Shown: positions 52,176 through 60,653 of the stretch, piece after piece
Layout of the letters: each line of letters begins with the position of its first letter
How positions within the stretch are numbered: the stretch's first letter is position 1
Assembly (NCBI RefSeq): GCF_009177065.1
Contig: NZ_WEZF01000028.1
Coordinates: 1-64,000, forward strand
Length of the DNA stretch: 64,000 nt
Reading direction: 5' to 3'
From: Tautonia marina
GTDB lineage: Bacteria > Planctomycetota > Planctomycetia > Isosphaerales > Isosphaeraceae
Notes under the pieces: model-generated
The model's input: only the letters and a program-made list of their open reading frames with translations
Database searches by the model: none
Told to the model about the DNA's origin: nothing
Translations under genes and position numbers: made by a program

Positions 52176-52398
52176 GGGCCTTGGCCAACGGCCGACTCGG
52201 TCGAGTTTGACGGCTGGGAAGGCTTTGCGCGGGGCGTCAAGATCATTTTGACCGGAAAGACCGTTCGAATCGCGCTCTTGCTCAAGGTGCGCACGAAACG
52301 CTTCCGATTCTTGGGGTGAGCCGACCGTGGCCGGTTGCAAGGAATGCGGCCCGGGCACGGTCTTGATCGTGTTCTTGCTGCCCCGAGGATGGTGTCGA

Positions 52399-55300
52399 AT
52401 GGATCAATCGAATCGACCGAGGGGTCGAGGCCGGCGGCTCGGCCTCGCAGGACTCGGCATGGCCGCGACTCTCCTGCTTGGGATGGCCGCTCTGGAACCT
52501 TCGCAAGCGAGCACCATTCAGGCGGTGGAACAGGATCAGGACGCCATCCCCGTGATGGAGCTTGGCCCGATCGCCGCCGATCCCTTGACCGAGGAGATTC
52601 CGGCTCTGCCCGATTCGCCTCCCGAAGTGCCATCCGTCGAGCAGGTCGGTGAGGAACCGTCGCGTCCCGCCGGCGTTGTGATGCCCGACTCCTCGCCCGC
52701 GGCCATCACCTCCGACCCCTTTGCAACCGCCAGCGAAGGGGCTGAGGTCGCCCCGGAACTGCCGCTGATCGAAGGGAATTCGGCGCCCGGTGGTCCCATC
52801 CCCCCCCCCCCCGGTCCCGAGCCGGCCACCGTGACGTCGGAGCTGACCGTTCAGTTTGTCCCGGGGCAACTCCCCTTGCCGGAGGGGTTCCCGAATCCGC
52901 CGTCAAACGTCGGGCCGATTCCGCCGCAACCGCAGTATCCCCTTCAAGTTCCGCCGCAGTATCCTCCGCAACCCCAGTGGGTGCCGAGGACGGAGCCACG
53001 AGGGGGAGGTGGACTGCCGGAAGCGCTCCCCGACGCGGACCAACCCACGCTCTCGCTTCGGGTGAACAACCAGGACATTCGTCAGGCGCTGGAACTCCTG
53101 GCGGCTCAGGCCGGGGTCAATATCATCCCGTCTCAGGGGGTCAGCGGTTCGGTCAGCATTACGCTGGAAGACGTGACGTTTGATCGCGCGCTGGACATTC
53201 TGCTGAGAATCGCCGACCTGGAAGCACGGCGCGAGGGGAACCTGATCTTCGTCTACACGGCGGCCGAGGCGGAGGACTTGCGTCTCCGAGAAAACGAGCC
53301 GATCGTTCGGGTCTATCATCTCAATTATGTTCGAGCGTTTGACATCTTCGCCATGATTAGCCCCTTCCTGAGCCCTCAGGGAACCATTTCCTTGACGCCT
53401 CCCAGCGCCCAGGGCATTACGGGCGCAGGGGGAGCGGGAGCCTTTGGGGGATCGACCGGCGGCATCGTGGGCGGTGCCGGAGGCGTGGGGCTGGTCGGCG
53501 GTGGTGGTGGACTGGTCGGCCCGGGAGGCGCCGGTGCCGGCGGAACCGCCGGCGGCATGGCCCTCGGCGGGAACATGGCAGGCGGGGGATTCCCCGGCCC
53601 GGTCGGTGGCGGCCGTTCGACCGGAGGCGATTCCTTCGCCATGCACGACATGGTTGTGGTGCGAGACTTCCCGGAGAATGTCAAGGTCATCGATGAAATC
53701 GTCGCGCGACTCGACGTCGAGCCGTTACAGGTTCTCATCGAGGCGGTGATTATCAGCGTCGAGTTACGCGATGGCCAGGAGCTCGGGGTGAACTTTGCCG
53801 TGGTCGACAAGCTGGCGACCGAGGCGATCGTTTCGGGAAGCGGAACGGCCATTAACCTGGCCGGCGGGTTTAGCCCGGCTCAGGTCCTCTCCGCCGCCGC
53901 ATCTCCTCCGGCTCCTCCGCAGCTGGGAGCATATCTCGGCGATCGCCCCGGCCAGTTGCTGCCGGCCTACCTGGCCGATCAAGGCCTGAAATACGGCTTT
54001 GTCAGCAACAGTGTGGCCGGGTTCATTCGGGCCCTGGAAACACTCAACAAGATCAACATTCTTGCCAGCCCTCGGCTCCTGGTGTTGAACAAGCAACTGG
54101 CCGAAATCCAGCTCGGTCAGCGACTGGGTTATGCGACCACCTTCACGAACCTGACGACCGCCTCGGAGCAGGTCCAGTTCATCCCGATCGGGACCTTGCT
54201 GTCGATTCGTCCCTTTGTCTCGCAGGAAGGGATGATTCGGCTGGAAATCCATCCGGAACGAAGCTCCGGATTCATCGACGCCAACGGGATCCCTCAGCTC
54301 ACGACCTCGGAGCTGACCACGAACATCATGGCCCCTGATGGCGCGACCATCGTCATCGGTGGCCTGATCGACAACACCGACGAGATCCGGGAAGACGGGG
54401 TCCTCGGCCTGAACCGGTTGCCCTTTGTCGGCCCCTTGTTCCGGACCCGAACAATGCAGGCAAGAAAGCAAGAGCTTCTGGTCTTGCTCACTCCTCGGAT
54501 CATCAACCGAGACGGCGGCCTCCCCAAACCGGTCCCGGGCAGTCCTCCCGTGGGACCCTCGGGCGTGCCGAACTCGGGGCCGATGCCGGGGCAACCTTAC
54601 TTTGTCGAGGCCGGGTGCGAGATGCCCGTCCTGGCGCCGACTCTGCTCGATCCGGATGTCCTGATGCGGCGATCGTCTCAGCAAACCCTCGGAGCGGCCT
54701 CGGGACTGCGTGAGCTGATCAGCAACGATTTCGGGAGCGCCGCCCCCTCGTCGGTCGACGAGATGCTCCAGGCGGCTCAGATGACCGCGGCTCGGGACGC
54801 TTCGACCGAACCGCCAGAGGCGGAACAACCGGCTCAAGACGACCGGCCGTGGTGGGATCCGCGCCGCTCGGCCCCGACCAAGGTGACGCACGACACGCCC
54901 AAGGACCCCTCGCCCTCACCGACCACCCCCGAGGCAAGCCCGGCGGACGAGACGGAACGGGGGTATCGACCGGGGGACCTGACCCGGGCCATGTTCTCCC
55001 GCATCGCTCAGCGGCGCAAGCAGCCGGATTCCCCTTCGCCCACGATGCAAGGTCCCGCCCCGTCGCGGGTCCAGGTTTCCTCGCAATCCGCGGGGCCGGC
55101 CGCTCCGGTGGCCGCTCCGGCGGCGAGCCCGGCCAGGGACGCCTCGGTCACGGCGGTGGGAATCGCGCAGCATGTCGTCGGTCCTGGCGAGAATTTCCAG
55201 GCGATCGCCGACCGCTACTACGGCAATCCGGCCCTGCATGCGGCGCTCTGGGCCGTGAACCGGCATACCACGCCGGCCCCCGAGGGATTGCAGCCGGGGA

Positions 55301-55455
55301 TGACGCTCATCCTTCCCCCGACCGAGGTGCTGGAACGCGTCTACATCGACGCGGTGCAGACGACCCTCCGGACGCAGAGTCCGGCCGAGCCGGTCGCTCC
55401 AGCCTCGGCCGAACCGAACCGCCGGCGCCGGTTCCCGTTCTTCGGAACGCGGTAA
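52399..55455 (+). CDS. Secretin (GspD/PilQ family) with C-terminal LysM domain
   Basis: Outer-membrane channel of a type II secretion or type IV pilus system, 1018 aa from ATG 52399. The start has a basic region and a signal helix (GLAGLGMAATLLLGMAAL). A Pro-rich linker follows. The N0/STN-like domain LSLRVNNQDIRQALELLAAQAGVNII is at about residue 217, and a Gly-rich low-complexity segment at about 340-410. The secretin core runs from about 535 to 710: INILASPRLLVLNKQLAEIQLG, IGTLLSIRPFV, VIGGLIDNTDEI, GLNRLPFVGPLFR and ELLVLLTPRII. A disordered region leads to a LysM domain (HVVGPGENFQAIADRYYG, about 920-975) that should bind peptidoglycan. It converges on the pseudopilin operon. Confidence 0.88.
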   Translation: MDQSNRPRGRGRRLGLAGLGMAATLLLGMAALEPSQASTIQAVEQDQDAIPVMELGPIAADPLTEEIPALPDSPPEVPSVEQVGEEPSRPAGVVMPDSSPAAITSDPFATASEGAEVAPELPLIEGNSAPGGPIPPPPGPEPATVTSELTVQFVPGQLPLPEGFPNPPSNVGPIPPQPQYPLQVPPQYPPQPQWVPRTEPRGGGGLPEALPDADQPTLSLRVNNQDIRQALELLAAQAGVNIIPSQGVSGSVSITLEDVTFDRALDILLRIADLEARREGNLIFVYTAAEAEDLRLRENEPIVRVYHLNYVRAFDIFAMISPFLSPQGTISLTPPSAQGITGAGGAGAFGGSTGGIVGGAGGVGLVGGGGGLVGPGGAGAGGTAGGMALGGNMAGGGFPGPVGGGRSTGGDSFAMHDMVVVRDFPENVKVIDEIVARLDVEPLQVLIEAVIISVELRDGQELGVNFAVVDKLATEAIVSGSGTAINLAGGFSPAQVLSAAASPPAPPQLGAYLGDRPGQLLPAYLADQGLKYGFVSNSVAGFIRALETLNKINILASPRLLVLNKQLAEIQLGQRLGYATTFTNLTTASEQVQFIPIGTLLSIRPFVSQEGMIRLEIHPERSSGFIDANGIPQLTTSELTTNIMAPDGATIVIGGLIDNTDEIREDGVLGLNRLPFVGPLFRTRTMQARKQELLVLLTPRIINRDGGLPKPVPGSPPVGPSGVPNSGPMPGQPYFVEAGCEMPVLAPTLLDPDVLMRRSSQQTLGAASGLRELISNDFGSAAPSSVDEMLQAAQMTAARDASTEPPEAEQPAQDDRPWWDPRRSAPTKVTHDTPKDPSPSPTTPEASPADETERGYRPGDLTRAMFSRIAQRRKQPDSPSPTMQGPAPSRVQVSSQSAGPAAPVAAPAASPARDASVTAVGIAQHVVGPGENFQAIADRYYGNPALHAALWAVNRHTTPAPEGLQPGMTLILPPTEVLERVYIDAVQTTLRTQSPAEPVAPASAEPNRRRRFPFFGTR
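52800..52812 (+). repeat. 13-base poly-C tract inside the secretin gene
   Basis: An uninterrupted run of 13 C lies in the Pro-rich linker region (residues about 135-138, coding IPPPPG). Runs of this length often slip in replication, giving frameshifts and phase variation. In the given sequence the frame is open. A one-base change would truncate the secretin before its N0 domain. Confidence 0.85.
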
Positions 55456-55494
55456 GCCCTCGTTGGATCCGAGACTGGAGTGGATGCTCCATCA

Positions 55495-55552
55495 CGATCG
55501 GCGGGTCGGATCACGCCGAACCATCGGCCGATTCCGCCCGCCGATCGTTTTT
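55495..55552 (+). terminator. Rho-independent terminator of the secretin gene
   Basis: Perfect 11-bp stem: CGATCGGCGGG (55495-55505) pairs with CCCGCCGATCG (55537-55547), followed at once by TTTTT. The 31-base loop can fold further (TCGG with CCGA). It lies 40 bases after the secretin stop and before the convergent gene stop at 55594. The stem can also form in minus-strand RNA, so it may act on both. Confidence 0.78.
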
Positions 55553-55593
55553 CGTTCCCGTCAGGAGGTTCCGTTTGCGATCCGGGCGGTTGG

Positions 55594-56661
55594 TCAGGGT
55601 TGAACGGGGATCACCGGCGTGATCTGACCGGTGCCGAGCACACTCCGACCGGCAAAGAGCAGGCGGACTCCTTCGAGAATCTGTTCCCGAGAGCTCTCGA
55701 CGATGGTGTCGATCGTCGCCAGGTACAGTTCCACGGCGGCATCCGAGCCCGACGGCAGGGGTTGCGAGGTAAGTTGCTGGAGCAACAACTGCGGCCCCTG
55801 CCCGGCGATCTGGTTGGCCAGCAAGAACTGAATGGCCGTCTCGGGCCGGGGCGTGTGGTACGCCCCGGGCATTCGAGGCAGGCGGATGGGCAGCCGGTTG
55901 AAGTAGGTGACGAGGTCCTGAGAAAGCCTCGAGGTCCGGTCGGCGACGAAACTGAGGTACTGGTTCGCCAGGTTGTCGACGTTCGGCGACGGCGTCAGCA
56001 GGACAATCTCCAGCGTCGAGCCGGCCGGCAGGGGGGCGTCGGGAGCGGGAATGATGGTCCCTTCCGCGGTAATGATGCTGCCGAAGCCGCCGGACAGGGG
56101 ATTGTACGCCTGGACGCCGGTCAGCAGGCCCGAGGCGGTGCCGGTGATCTGGTAGAGTCGCGGAGTCTCGCCCGGGGCCCGGGCCGCGACCTCCAGCGGC
56201 GCCTCGGCGCTGGCCGGGGGCAGGCTGATCCCGCTGGGCACCGAGAACAGGCCGTTGCCGGGCTCGTAGCCGTCGACCAGGGTCAGCTGAACCGTCTGGG
56301 AAGGCTCGACGTCGAAGGTCCGGAGGTACTGGTTGATCGCCCCGGCAAGGTCGGCCCGGAAGCGGTCGTATTGCTCGTTGATGACGACCGACGGTGTCTG
56401 AAGGGTCCGGGCCATTGGTGCCTGAGGCACTCGCGCGGCCATCGGCGTCTGAGGCAACCGCGCGATCCTCGGAGCCTGAAGGACGCGGGGTGATGGCGGG
56501 GTCGGTCGGTTGGCCGCTCGGATCGCGGCGAGGGATTGGGCCCAGTCTCGCAGCGCAGGGCGCGCCAGGGGCTCTCGGAAGCCAATCGAGGAGAGAACGA
56601 TGCGTTCTTCCAGCGCATCCCAGGTCCCGGGACGGAATCGAGATCGTCGCGGCGTGCTCAT
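55594..56661 (-). CDS. Hypothetical protein with planctomycete LEPR-XLL-like N-terminus
   Basis: 355-residue protein from ATG 56661, chosen because AGGAGGG lies just upstream; a longer frame to 56841 adds low-quality sequence. RPGTWDALEERIVLSS near residue 10 resembles the LExRxLLS motif that begins many planctomycete exported proteins. The rest alternates Pro/Ala repeats (RLPQTPMAARVPQAPMAR near residue 65) with a domain around residues 95-330 that I do not recognise. VNEQYDRFRADLAGAINQYLRTF and LVTYFNRLPIRLPRMPGAYHTPRPETAIQFLLANQIAGQGPQLLLQQL look folded and helical. It may be cell-surface or matrix related; no function is inferred. Confidence 0.65.
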   Translation of the reverse strand: MSTPRRSRFRPGTWDALEERIVLSSIGFREPLARPALRDWAQSLAAIRAANRPTPPSPRVLQAPRIARLPQTPMAARVPQAPMARTLQTPSVVINEQYDRFRADLAGAINQYLRTFDVEPSQTVQLTLVDGYEPGNGLFSVPSGISLPPASAEAPLEVAARAPGETPRLYQITGTASGLLTGVQAYNPLSGGFGSIITAEGTIIPAPDAPLPAGSTLEIVLLTPSPNVDNLANQYLSFVADRTSRLSQDLVTYFNRLPIRLPRMPGAYHTPRPETAIQFLLANQIAGQGPQLLLQQLTSQPLPSGSDAAVELYLATIDTIVESSREQILEGVRLLFAGRSVLGTGQITPVIPVQP

Positions 56662-56983
56662 CGGCGATTGGCCCTCCTGAGTTCGACGGGCCCTCCTCGG
56701 TTCGACGGGCCGTTGGCGACGAGACGTTGCGCGCGCCGAGACCTGGCGTCCGCCGGACGACGGGGGCGTACCGAAAGCTCCTATCGGCCTGGGTGATCGC
56801 CACGCGCCACCCGAGTCGAACCGCTCCTGGCGAAGACTCAAGGATCATCCGGCACGACCACTCCCTCGGGGCGATTCGCGCCAGCCGGACGAGGAGGGGC
56901 GAGGGTTCTGGTCCGACCCCGGGAAGCCGGGACGCGCAGCTCGCAAAACACTGCCGAATCCCGCTCCCTTCCCCGCAGAACAC
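56662..56983. other. Intergenic region
   Basis: 322 bp between the start of the hypothetical surface protein and the stop of the DUF5658-like gene. It contains the ribosome-binding site AGGAGGG next to 56661 and a short direct duplication GTTCGACGGGCC(C/G) at about 56681 and 56700. I see no gene in it. Confidence 0.45.
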
Positions 56984-57529
56984 TCAACACGATCGGGTCA
57001 TCAGGTTCGGGCAGGAGAACCGGTCCGCATCGGTCGCAAAGCTTGGAGGGGAACGCCGATGAATGGCCTCAGAGGTTTTCCGCAGCAGAAAAAGCTGATA
57101 GGCAAGCAGTGAAAGATAGAGCGCGATGAAGATGGGAAAGAAGTGTCGGACCCGGAATCGCGTGCCGAACATCCGGTGATGCTGAAAGATCAGCAAGATG
57201 GGCAGGCAGACGGCGGTCATCAGGTACTTGCCCAGGACGAAGGTCATCGGCCCGTGCTCGATCAGGACCGCCATGAGCGGGTTGGCCTCTTCACAAAAGA
57301 GGTCGATGAGAATCATCGTCAGCACGCCGTCGGTGAGTGTCAGGATCAAGAGCGAGAGGATCATGATTCCCAGCGATTTGTCGTAGCGATCGACGAAGGA
57401 AAAGGGACCGAGATCCGCTTCCCGTCGATGCCGTTGTCGTCGGGCCGGCGATCGGAAGGCATCCCAGGGGCGTGTCGGTCGTTTCCGGCGATCGCCAGAG
57501 CGGGGGCAGTCGTCAGGGGCGTGATCCAC
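56984..57529 (-). CDS. DUF5658-like small membrane protein
   Basis: 181-residue protein, GTG start at 57529, 15 bp after the stop of the upstream pseudopilus gene. A basic N-terminus is followed by three membrane helices: LGIMILSLLILTLTDGVLTMILI, MTFVLGKYLMTAVCLPILLIF and FFPIFIALYLSLLAYQLFLL. The segment TDGVLTMILIDLFCEEANPLMAVLIEHGP, with conserved-looking Asp and Glu-x-x-Pro, resembles DUF5658 proteins. It may be the last gene of the secretion operon, but a role in secretion is not shown. Confidence 0.7.
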   Translation of the reverse strand: MDHAPDDCPRSGDRRKRPTRPWDAFRSPARRQRHRREADLGPFSFVDRYDKSLGIMILSLLILTLTDGVLTMILIDLFCEEANPLMAVLIEHGPMTFVLGKYLMTAVCLPILLIFQHHRMFGTRFRVRHFFPIFIALYLSLLAYQLFLLRKTSEAIHRRSPPSFATDADRFSCPNLMTRSC

Positions 57530-57544
57530 GACTCGGCTCCATGG

Positions 57545-58006
57545 TCAGGGCAATTCAGGGGACTCGGGAGTCGGCTCAAACGTGGTGATCGGCCCCTCGA
57601 CATCGAGATGGGCGACCGGGTCGTACGGCACCGCGGTCAGGCTCCAGTGACTCGGCGGAGGGTCGGGGAGCGGTTCCGGATCCGGCAGGCGCTGGAAAAT
57701 CAGGGTGTAGCGGACCAGCGAGCCGGAAGGGACATCGAGAAACACCACGAAGCACGAATAGGCCCCGAATTCGTCGAGCTTCTCCTCCGCCGGGATGCCG
57801 GTTTCGAGCAACCCGAGCCCGACGGCCAGGGCCGAACGTCTTCCGGCCTGTTGCTCCGTGCGCCGGCGGAGGGCTTCCTCCATGCCGATGGTCGTGGTGC
57901 ACTGGCGGTTGGCCAGGCTCCAGACCATGAACAGCAGGGTGAGCTGCGCCAGGACCGCGGTCAGAGCGATTCCCGGACGCCGGAGCCGAACAATCGGGCG
58001 TCTCAT
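57545..58006 (-). CDS. Pseudopilus-operon protein with N-terminal membrane helix (GspK/PilX-like position)
   Basis: 153 residues with one N-terminal helix (GIALTAVLAQLTLLFMVWSLA) after an Arg-rich start, then a periplasmic domain of no known family. There is no canonical prepilin cleavage site (Gly before Phe-Thr-Leu-x-Glu), although the placement after the GspJ-like gene and the overall layout is that of a minor pseudopilin or PilX-like protein. ATGA overlap with the upstream gene. The C-terminal half is rich in Pro and Glu. Function in the pseudopilus tip is inferred from position only. Confidence 0.6.
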   Translation of the reverse strand: MRRPIVRLRRPGIALTAVLAQLTLLFMVWSLANRQCTTTIGMEEALRRRTEQQAGRRSALAVGLGLLETGIPAEEKLDEFGAYSCFVVFLDVPSGSLVRYTLIFQRLPDPEPLPDPPPSHWSLTAVPYDPVAHLDVEGPITTFEPTPESPELP

Positions 58007-58593
58007 GGTTTGATCGCCTCAAAGGTGTAGAACCGGGAATAGCGCTTCTTGAAGATGCGATACTGAAATTCCAGCGTCAGGATCAATCGCTCCTCGGAAC
58101 CATACGGAATGTCGACTTGCATCGAAGCAAGGTCCGTGGCAACGACCGAGGAGATCCCCGTTCTCGAATCGGTGCGAACGAGCATGCCGCGCGTCGTGCC
58201 CGGGGCGTACTGAAACGAATAAATGATGGCGTGATTTGGCGCTTCGAAGATCGAGGGCTCCCCCTCGGGGGCCGGCTCGGCGGGCTCTTGCGCGCTGTCG
58301 TACCAGAGTTCCAGATTGCCCTGTTCGAGGCGCCAGCCGACCAGGCGATGCTCGTCCCGCTCGCCGATTGGCCCGCTGAACGGGGGCAGGGATCCGCCCA
58401 GGTCGGTGGCCAGAGAGGCCGCGGCCATGATGGCCTCGCCGGCCACTCGGCCCCGGTAGTACGAGTCGACCGCCGGCACCCCGAAGGCCTTCCATGAGAG
58501 GAGACAGAGGACTCCGAGCAGCCCGGTCAAGGCCGTGGCAATGGCCATTTCGATGAGGGTGAAGCCCTGGCGGCGGTGGCGGCCTCGACTCAT
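58003..58593 (-). CDS. Prepilin-type protein, GspJ-like minor pseudopilin
   Basis: 196 residues. The N-terminus RHRRQGFTLIEMAIATALTGLLGVLCLL is a textbook type IV prepilin signal with cleavage between Gly and Phe and Glu at mature position 5. The rest is a soluble beta-rich domain (LVGWRLEQGNLELWYDS, LILTLEFQYRIFKKRYSRFYTFEAI) as in GspJ. It overlaps both neighbours by ATGA. Needs a prepilin peptidase, which is not in the window. Confidence 0.8.
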   Translation of the reverse strand: MSRGRHRRQGFTLIEMAIATALTGLLGVLCLLSWKAFGVPAVDSYYRGRVAGEAIMAAASLATDLGGSLPPFSGPIGERDEHRLVGWRLEQGNLELWYDSAQEPAEPAPEGEPSIFEAPNHAIIYSFQYAPGTTRGMLVRTDSRTGISSVVATDLASMQVDIPYGSEERLILTLEFQYRIFKKRYSRFYTFEAIKP

Positions 58594-59042
58594 GGTAAAG
58601 GCTCCGGATCACTCGGCGGCGCTTCACCCGAAGATCCCGTGTCGTCGGCTTCGGGAGCGATGGGGGTGACGGACACCTCGACCCAGGCACTGTTCCCGAT
58701 CATCGAGAGGCTTGACGAACGGATCGAGACCGAATTGGCTCGGTCGATGGGGGGGGCGAGGGCGGTGGCCGGGGGATTCGCGGAGAGGGTCGCGTCGAAT
58801 CCGAGCTTGCGGAGCCAGCGATTCTCGGACGCCCCGAGATGCTGCGCGGGCACGAGGTAATTGATCGTGTCGGTCGAGATCGTCTGCTCGATCCGGGTAA
58901 TCAAGCGGGTCTGCGAGGCCACGATCGGCGCCAGGCCGGCCAGCGCCACGCCGAGGACGGCGAAGGCCACCTGCACTTCCAGATAGGTAGAACCTCGCCG
59001 CGCGATCGGAGGTCGCCAGGCATCGAGAATCGCTCGTCTCAT
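58590..59042 (-). CDS. Prepilin-type protein, GspI-like minor pseudopilin
   Basis: 150 residues. The N-terminal ARRGSTYLEVQVAFAVLGVALAGLAPIV is a prepilin signal with Ser, not Phe, at mature position 1 and Glu at position 5. A short periplasmic domain follows, including LVPAQHLGASENRWLRKLGFDATL. Position between the major-pseudopilin-like and GspJ-like genes suits GspI. ATG 59042 lies 15 bp after the preceding stop. Confidence 0.72.
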   Translation of the reverse strand: MRRAILDAWRPPIARRGSTYLEVQVAFAVLGVALAGLAPIVASQTRLITRIEQTISTDTINYLVPAQHLGASENRWLRKLGFDATLSANPPATALAPPIDRANSVSIRSSSLSMIGNSAWVEVSVTPIAPEADDTGSSGEAPPSDPEPLP

Positions 59043-59057
59043 GGTCCAACCTCCCGA

Positions 59058-59540
59058 TCACCGGAATCCTGGCCGAACAACCCGCCCGTGCGTGTCGGTC
59101 ACCTCGCCCGTGACAACCCCCGCGGCGTCAATCGTCAGGACTCCGTGAAAGGCGGTCCCGGCCGATCGCGTGGCGGTGGCCTGGAACTCTCCGTTGGGCT
59201 GGAGCACGATCCGGTAGAGGAACGACGGATCGTTGTACATCAGGAACGGTCCACCGGCCGAGGCGCTTGAGATCTCGGAACTTTGGAAAATGCCATACGC
59301 GATCAAATCATCAGGATCAGGTGTGTAGTAGCGCTCATTCAGATAGAAGAACCGCTGGGCGGCCCAGAGCGTGCGCAGGTTCGCGGCGGCCATGTCGGTC
59401 CGGGCCTGCTCCACCGACGAGCGATACGACGGGATCGCCATGGCCGCGAAGATGCCGATCAGCAGCGCCACAATCATGAGTTCGACGAGCGTCGATCCGG
59501 AGCGGCGCGGCCTCGGTTCTCGGCCCGACAGAGCGGTCAT
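59058..59540 (-). CDS. Prepilin-type protein, GspG/major pseudopilin-like
   Basis: 160 residues. RRSGSTLVELMIVALLIGIFAAMAIPSYRSSVEQARTDMAAANLRTLWAAQRFFYLNERYY is the long N-terminal alpha helix of a type IV pilin or GspG, with cleavage Gly-Ser and Glu at position 5. The C-terminal part carries DPDDLIAYGIF and a beta-rich end (TRSAGTAFHGVLTIDAAGVVTGEV). It is probably the main shaft subunit. ATGA overlap with the GspF gene. Confidence 0.8.
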   Translation of the reverse strand: MTALSGREPRPRRSGSTLVELMIVALLIGIFAAMAIPSYRSSVEQARTDMAAANLRTLWAAQRFFYLNERYYTPDPDDLIAYGIFQSSEISSASAGGPFLMYNDPSFLYRIVLQPNGEFQATATRSAGTAFHGVLTIDAAGVVTGEVTDTHGRVVRPGFR

Positions 59541-60631
59541 TGGATGCCACCGGACATGTTGAACATGGGGAGGTAGATCGAGAGCATCATCACGGCAATC
59601 ACCGCCCCCATCCCCACGACAATCAAGGGCTCAAGCGCCTTGGAAATCCTGGAAATGAGGGACTCGACCTTTTCTCTATAGTAGGGCGCCACCCGATCCA
59701 TGACCGACGCCAGCTGCCCGGATTCCTCTCCCGTGCGGACCATGTTGATGACCATCCCGGTGAACAGGCCGCTTTCCTCCAGCGCCGAGGCGAGCGATTG
59801 CCCCGAGGCCACCCGCCGGCGGGCCTGGTCGAGCGCGTCTCGGTAGATCGGGTTGTTGCCGAGGATCCCTCGCAGGGTTTCCAGGGTTTCGAGCATCGGG
59901 ACCCCGCTCTTGAGCAACAGTGCGAGATTCGACGCGAAGCGGTACATGGTCGATTGAATGAGCAGATCTCCCACGGTCGGGGTGACCATGAGCATCCCCA
60001 GCACGCGGCGACGGCCTTCATCGGTGCTGTAGTAGCGTCGAAAGGCGAAGACCGTCAGACCCGTTCCGAGGAGCAGATAAAGCCCGTAGCTGACGACGAA
60101 CTGCGAGGCCGAGACGACAAACTGCGTGATCTCTGGCAGCTCGGCTCCCATTTCCTTGAACATGCGATCGAACGTGGGCACCACGAAGCGTAGCATCGCC
60201 GCAATGGCCAGCGTGGCCACGCAGAGCAGAACGATCGGGTAGAAGAGCGCTCCGCGCATCTTCCGCCTGGCATCGCGCGCCTCCTGGACCTGGCCGGAGA
60301 GTTCGCGGAGGACGTCGGACATCCGGCCCGTGATCTCGCCGGTCCGGATCATCTCGATCCAGGAATGCTCGAAGGCTTCCGGATAGTTGGCGGCCGCGGC
60401 ATGGAAGGAACTGCCGGCCGACAGCCTGGCCGCAATTTCCGAGAGGATCTGGCGCAACCGAAAGCTCTCGGCCTGCTCCGAGCCAATCTGGATCGCTTGC
60501 AGCAAGGGGGTGCCGGCGGCAACCAGGGTCGCCAGTTGTTGGAAGAAGGCCAGGATGTCGTCGATCCCGAGTTTGGTGTGCGGCTTGCTTGCCACCCGGG
60601 CGTGGGACATCACCCATTCGTCGAAAACCAT
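59537..60631 (-). CDS. Type II secretion inner-membrane platform protein GspF/PilC
   Basis: 364 residues with the two repeated GspF domains, each followed by membrane helices. Domain 1 has FFQQLATLVAAGTPLLQAIQIGSEQ and SFHAAAANYPEAFEHSWIEMIRTGEITGRMSDVL. Helices are IVLLCVATLAIAAMLRFVVP and FVVSYGLYLLLGTGLTVFAF. Domain 2 has RFASNLALLLKSGVPMLETLETL and LFTGMVINMVRTGEESGQLASVMDRVAPYY, and the last helix is IVVGMGAVIAVMMLSIYLPMF. ATG 60631 has GAGGA 9 bases upstream. It anchors the GspE ATPase. Confidence 0.92.
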   Translation of the reverse strand: MVFDEWVMSHARVASKPHTKLGIDDILAFFQQLATLVAAGTPLLQAIQIGSEQAESFRLRQILSEIAARLSAGSSFHAAAANYPEAFEHSWIEMIRTGEITGRMSDVLRELSGQVQEARDARRKMRGALFYPIVLLCVATLAIAAMLRFVVPTFDRMFKEMGAELPEITQFVVSASQFVVSYGLYLLLGTGLTVFAFRRYYSTDEGRRRVLGMLMVTPTVGDLLIQSTMYRFASNLALLLKSGVPMLETLETLRGILGNNPIYRDALDQARRRVASGQSLASALEESGLFTGMVINMVRTGEESGQLASVMDRVAPYYREKVESLISRISKALEPLIVVGMGAVIAVMMLSIYLPMFNMSGGIQ

Positions 60632-60653
60632 CGTCGGAATTCCTCGGATCGGA

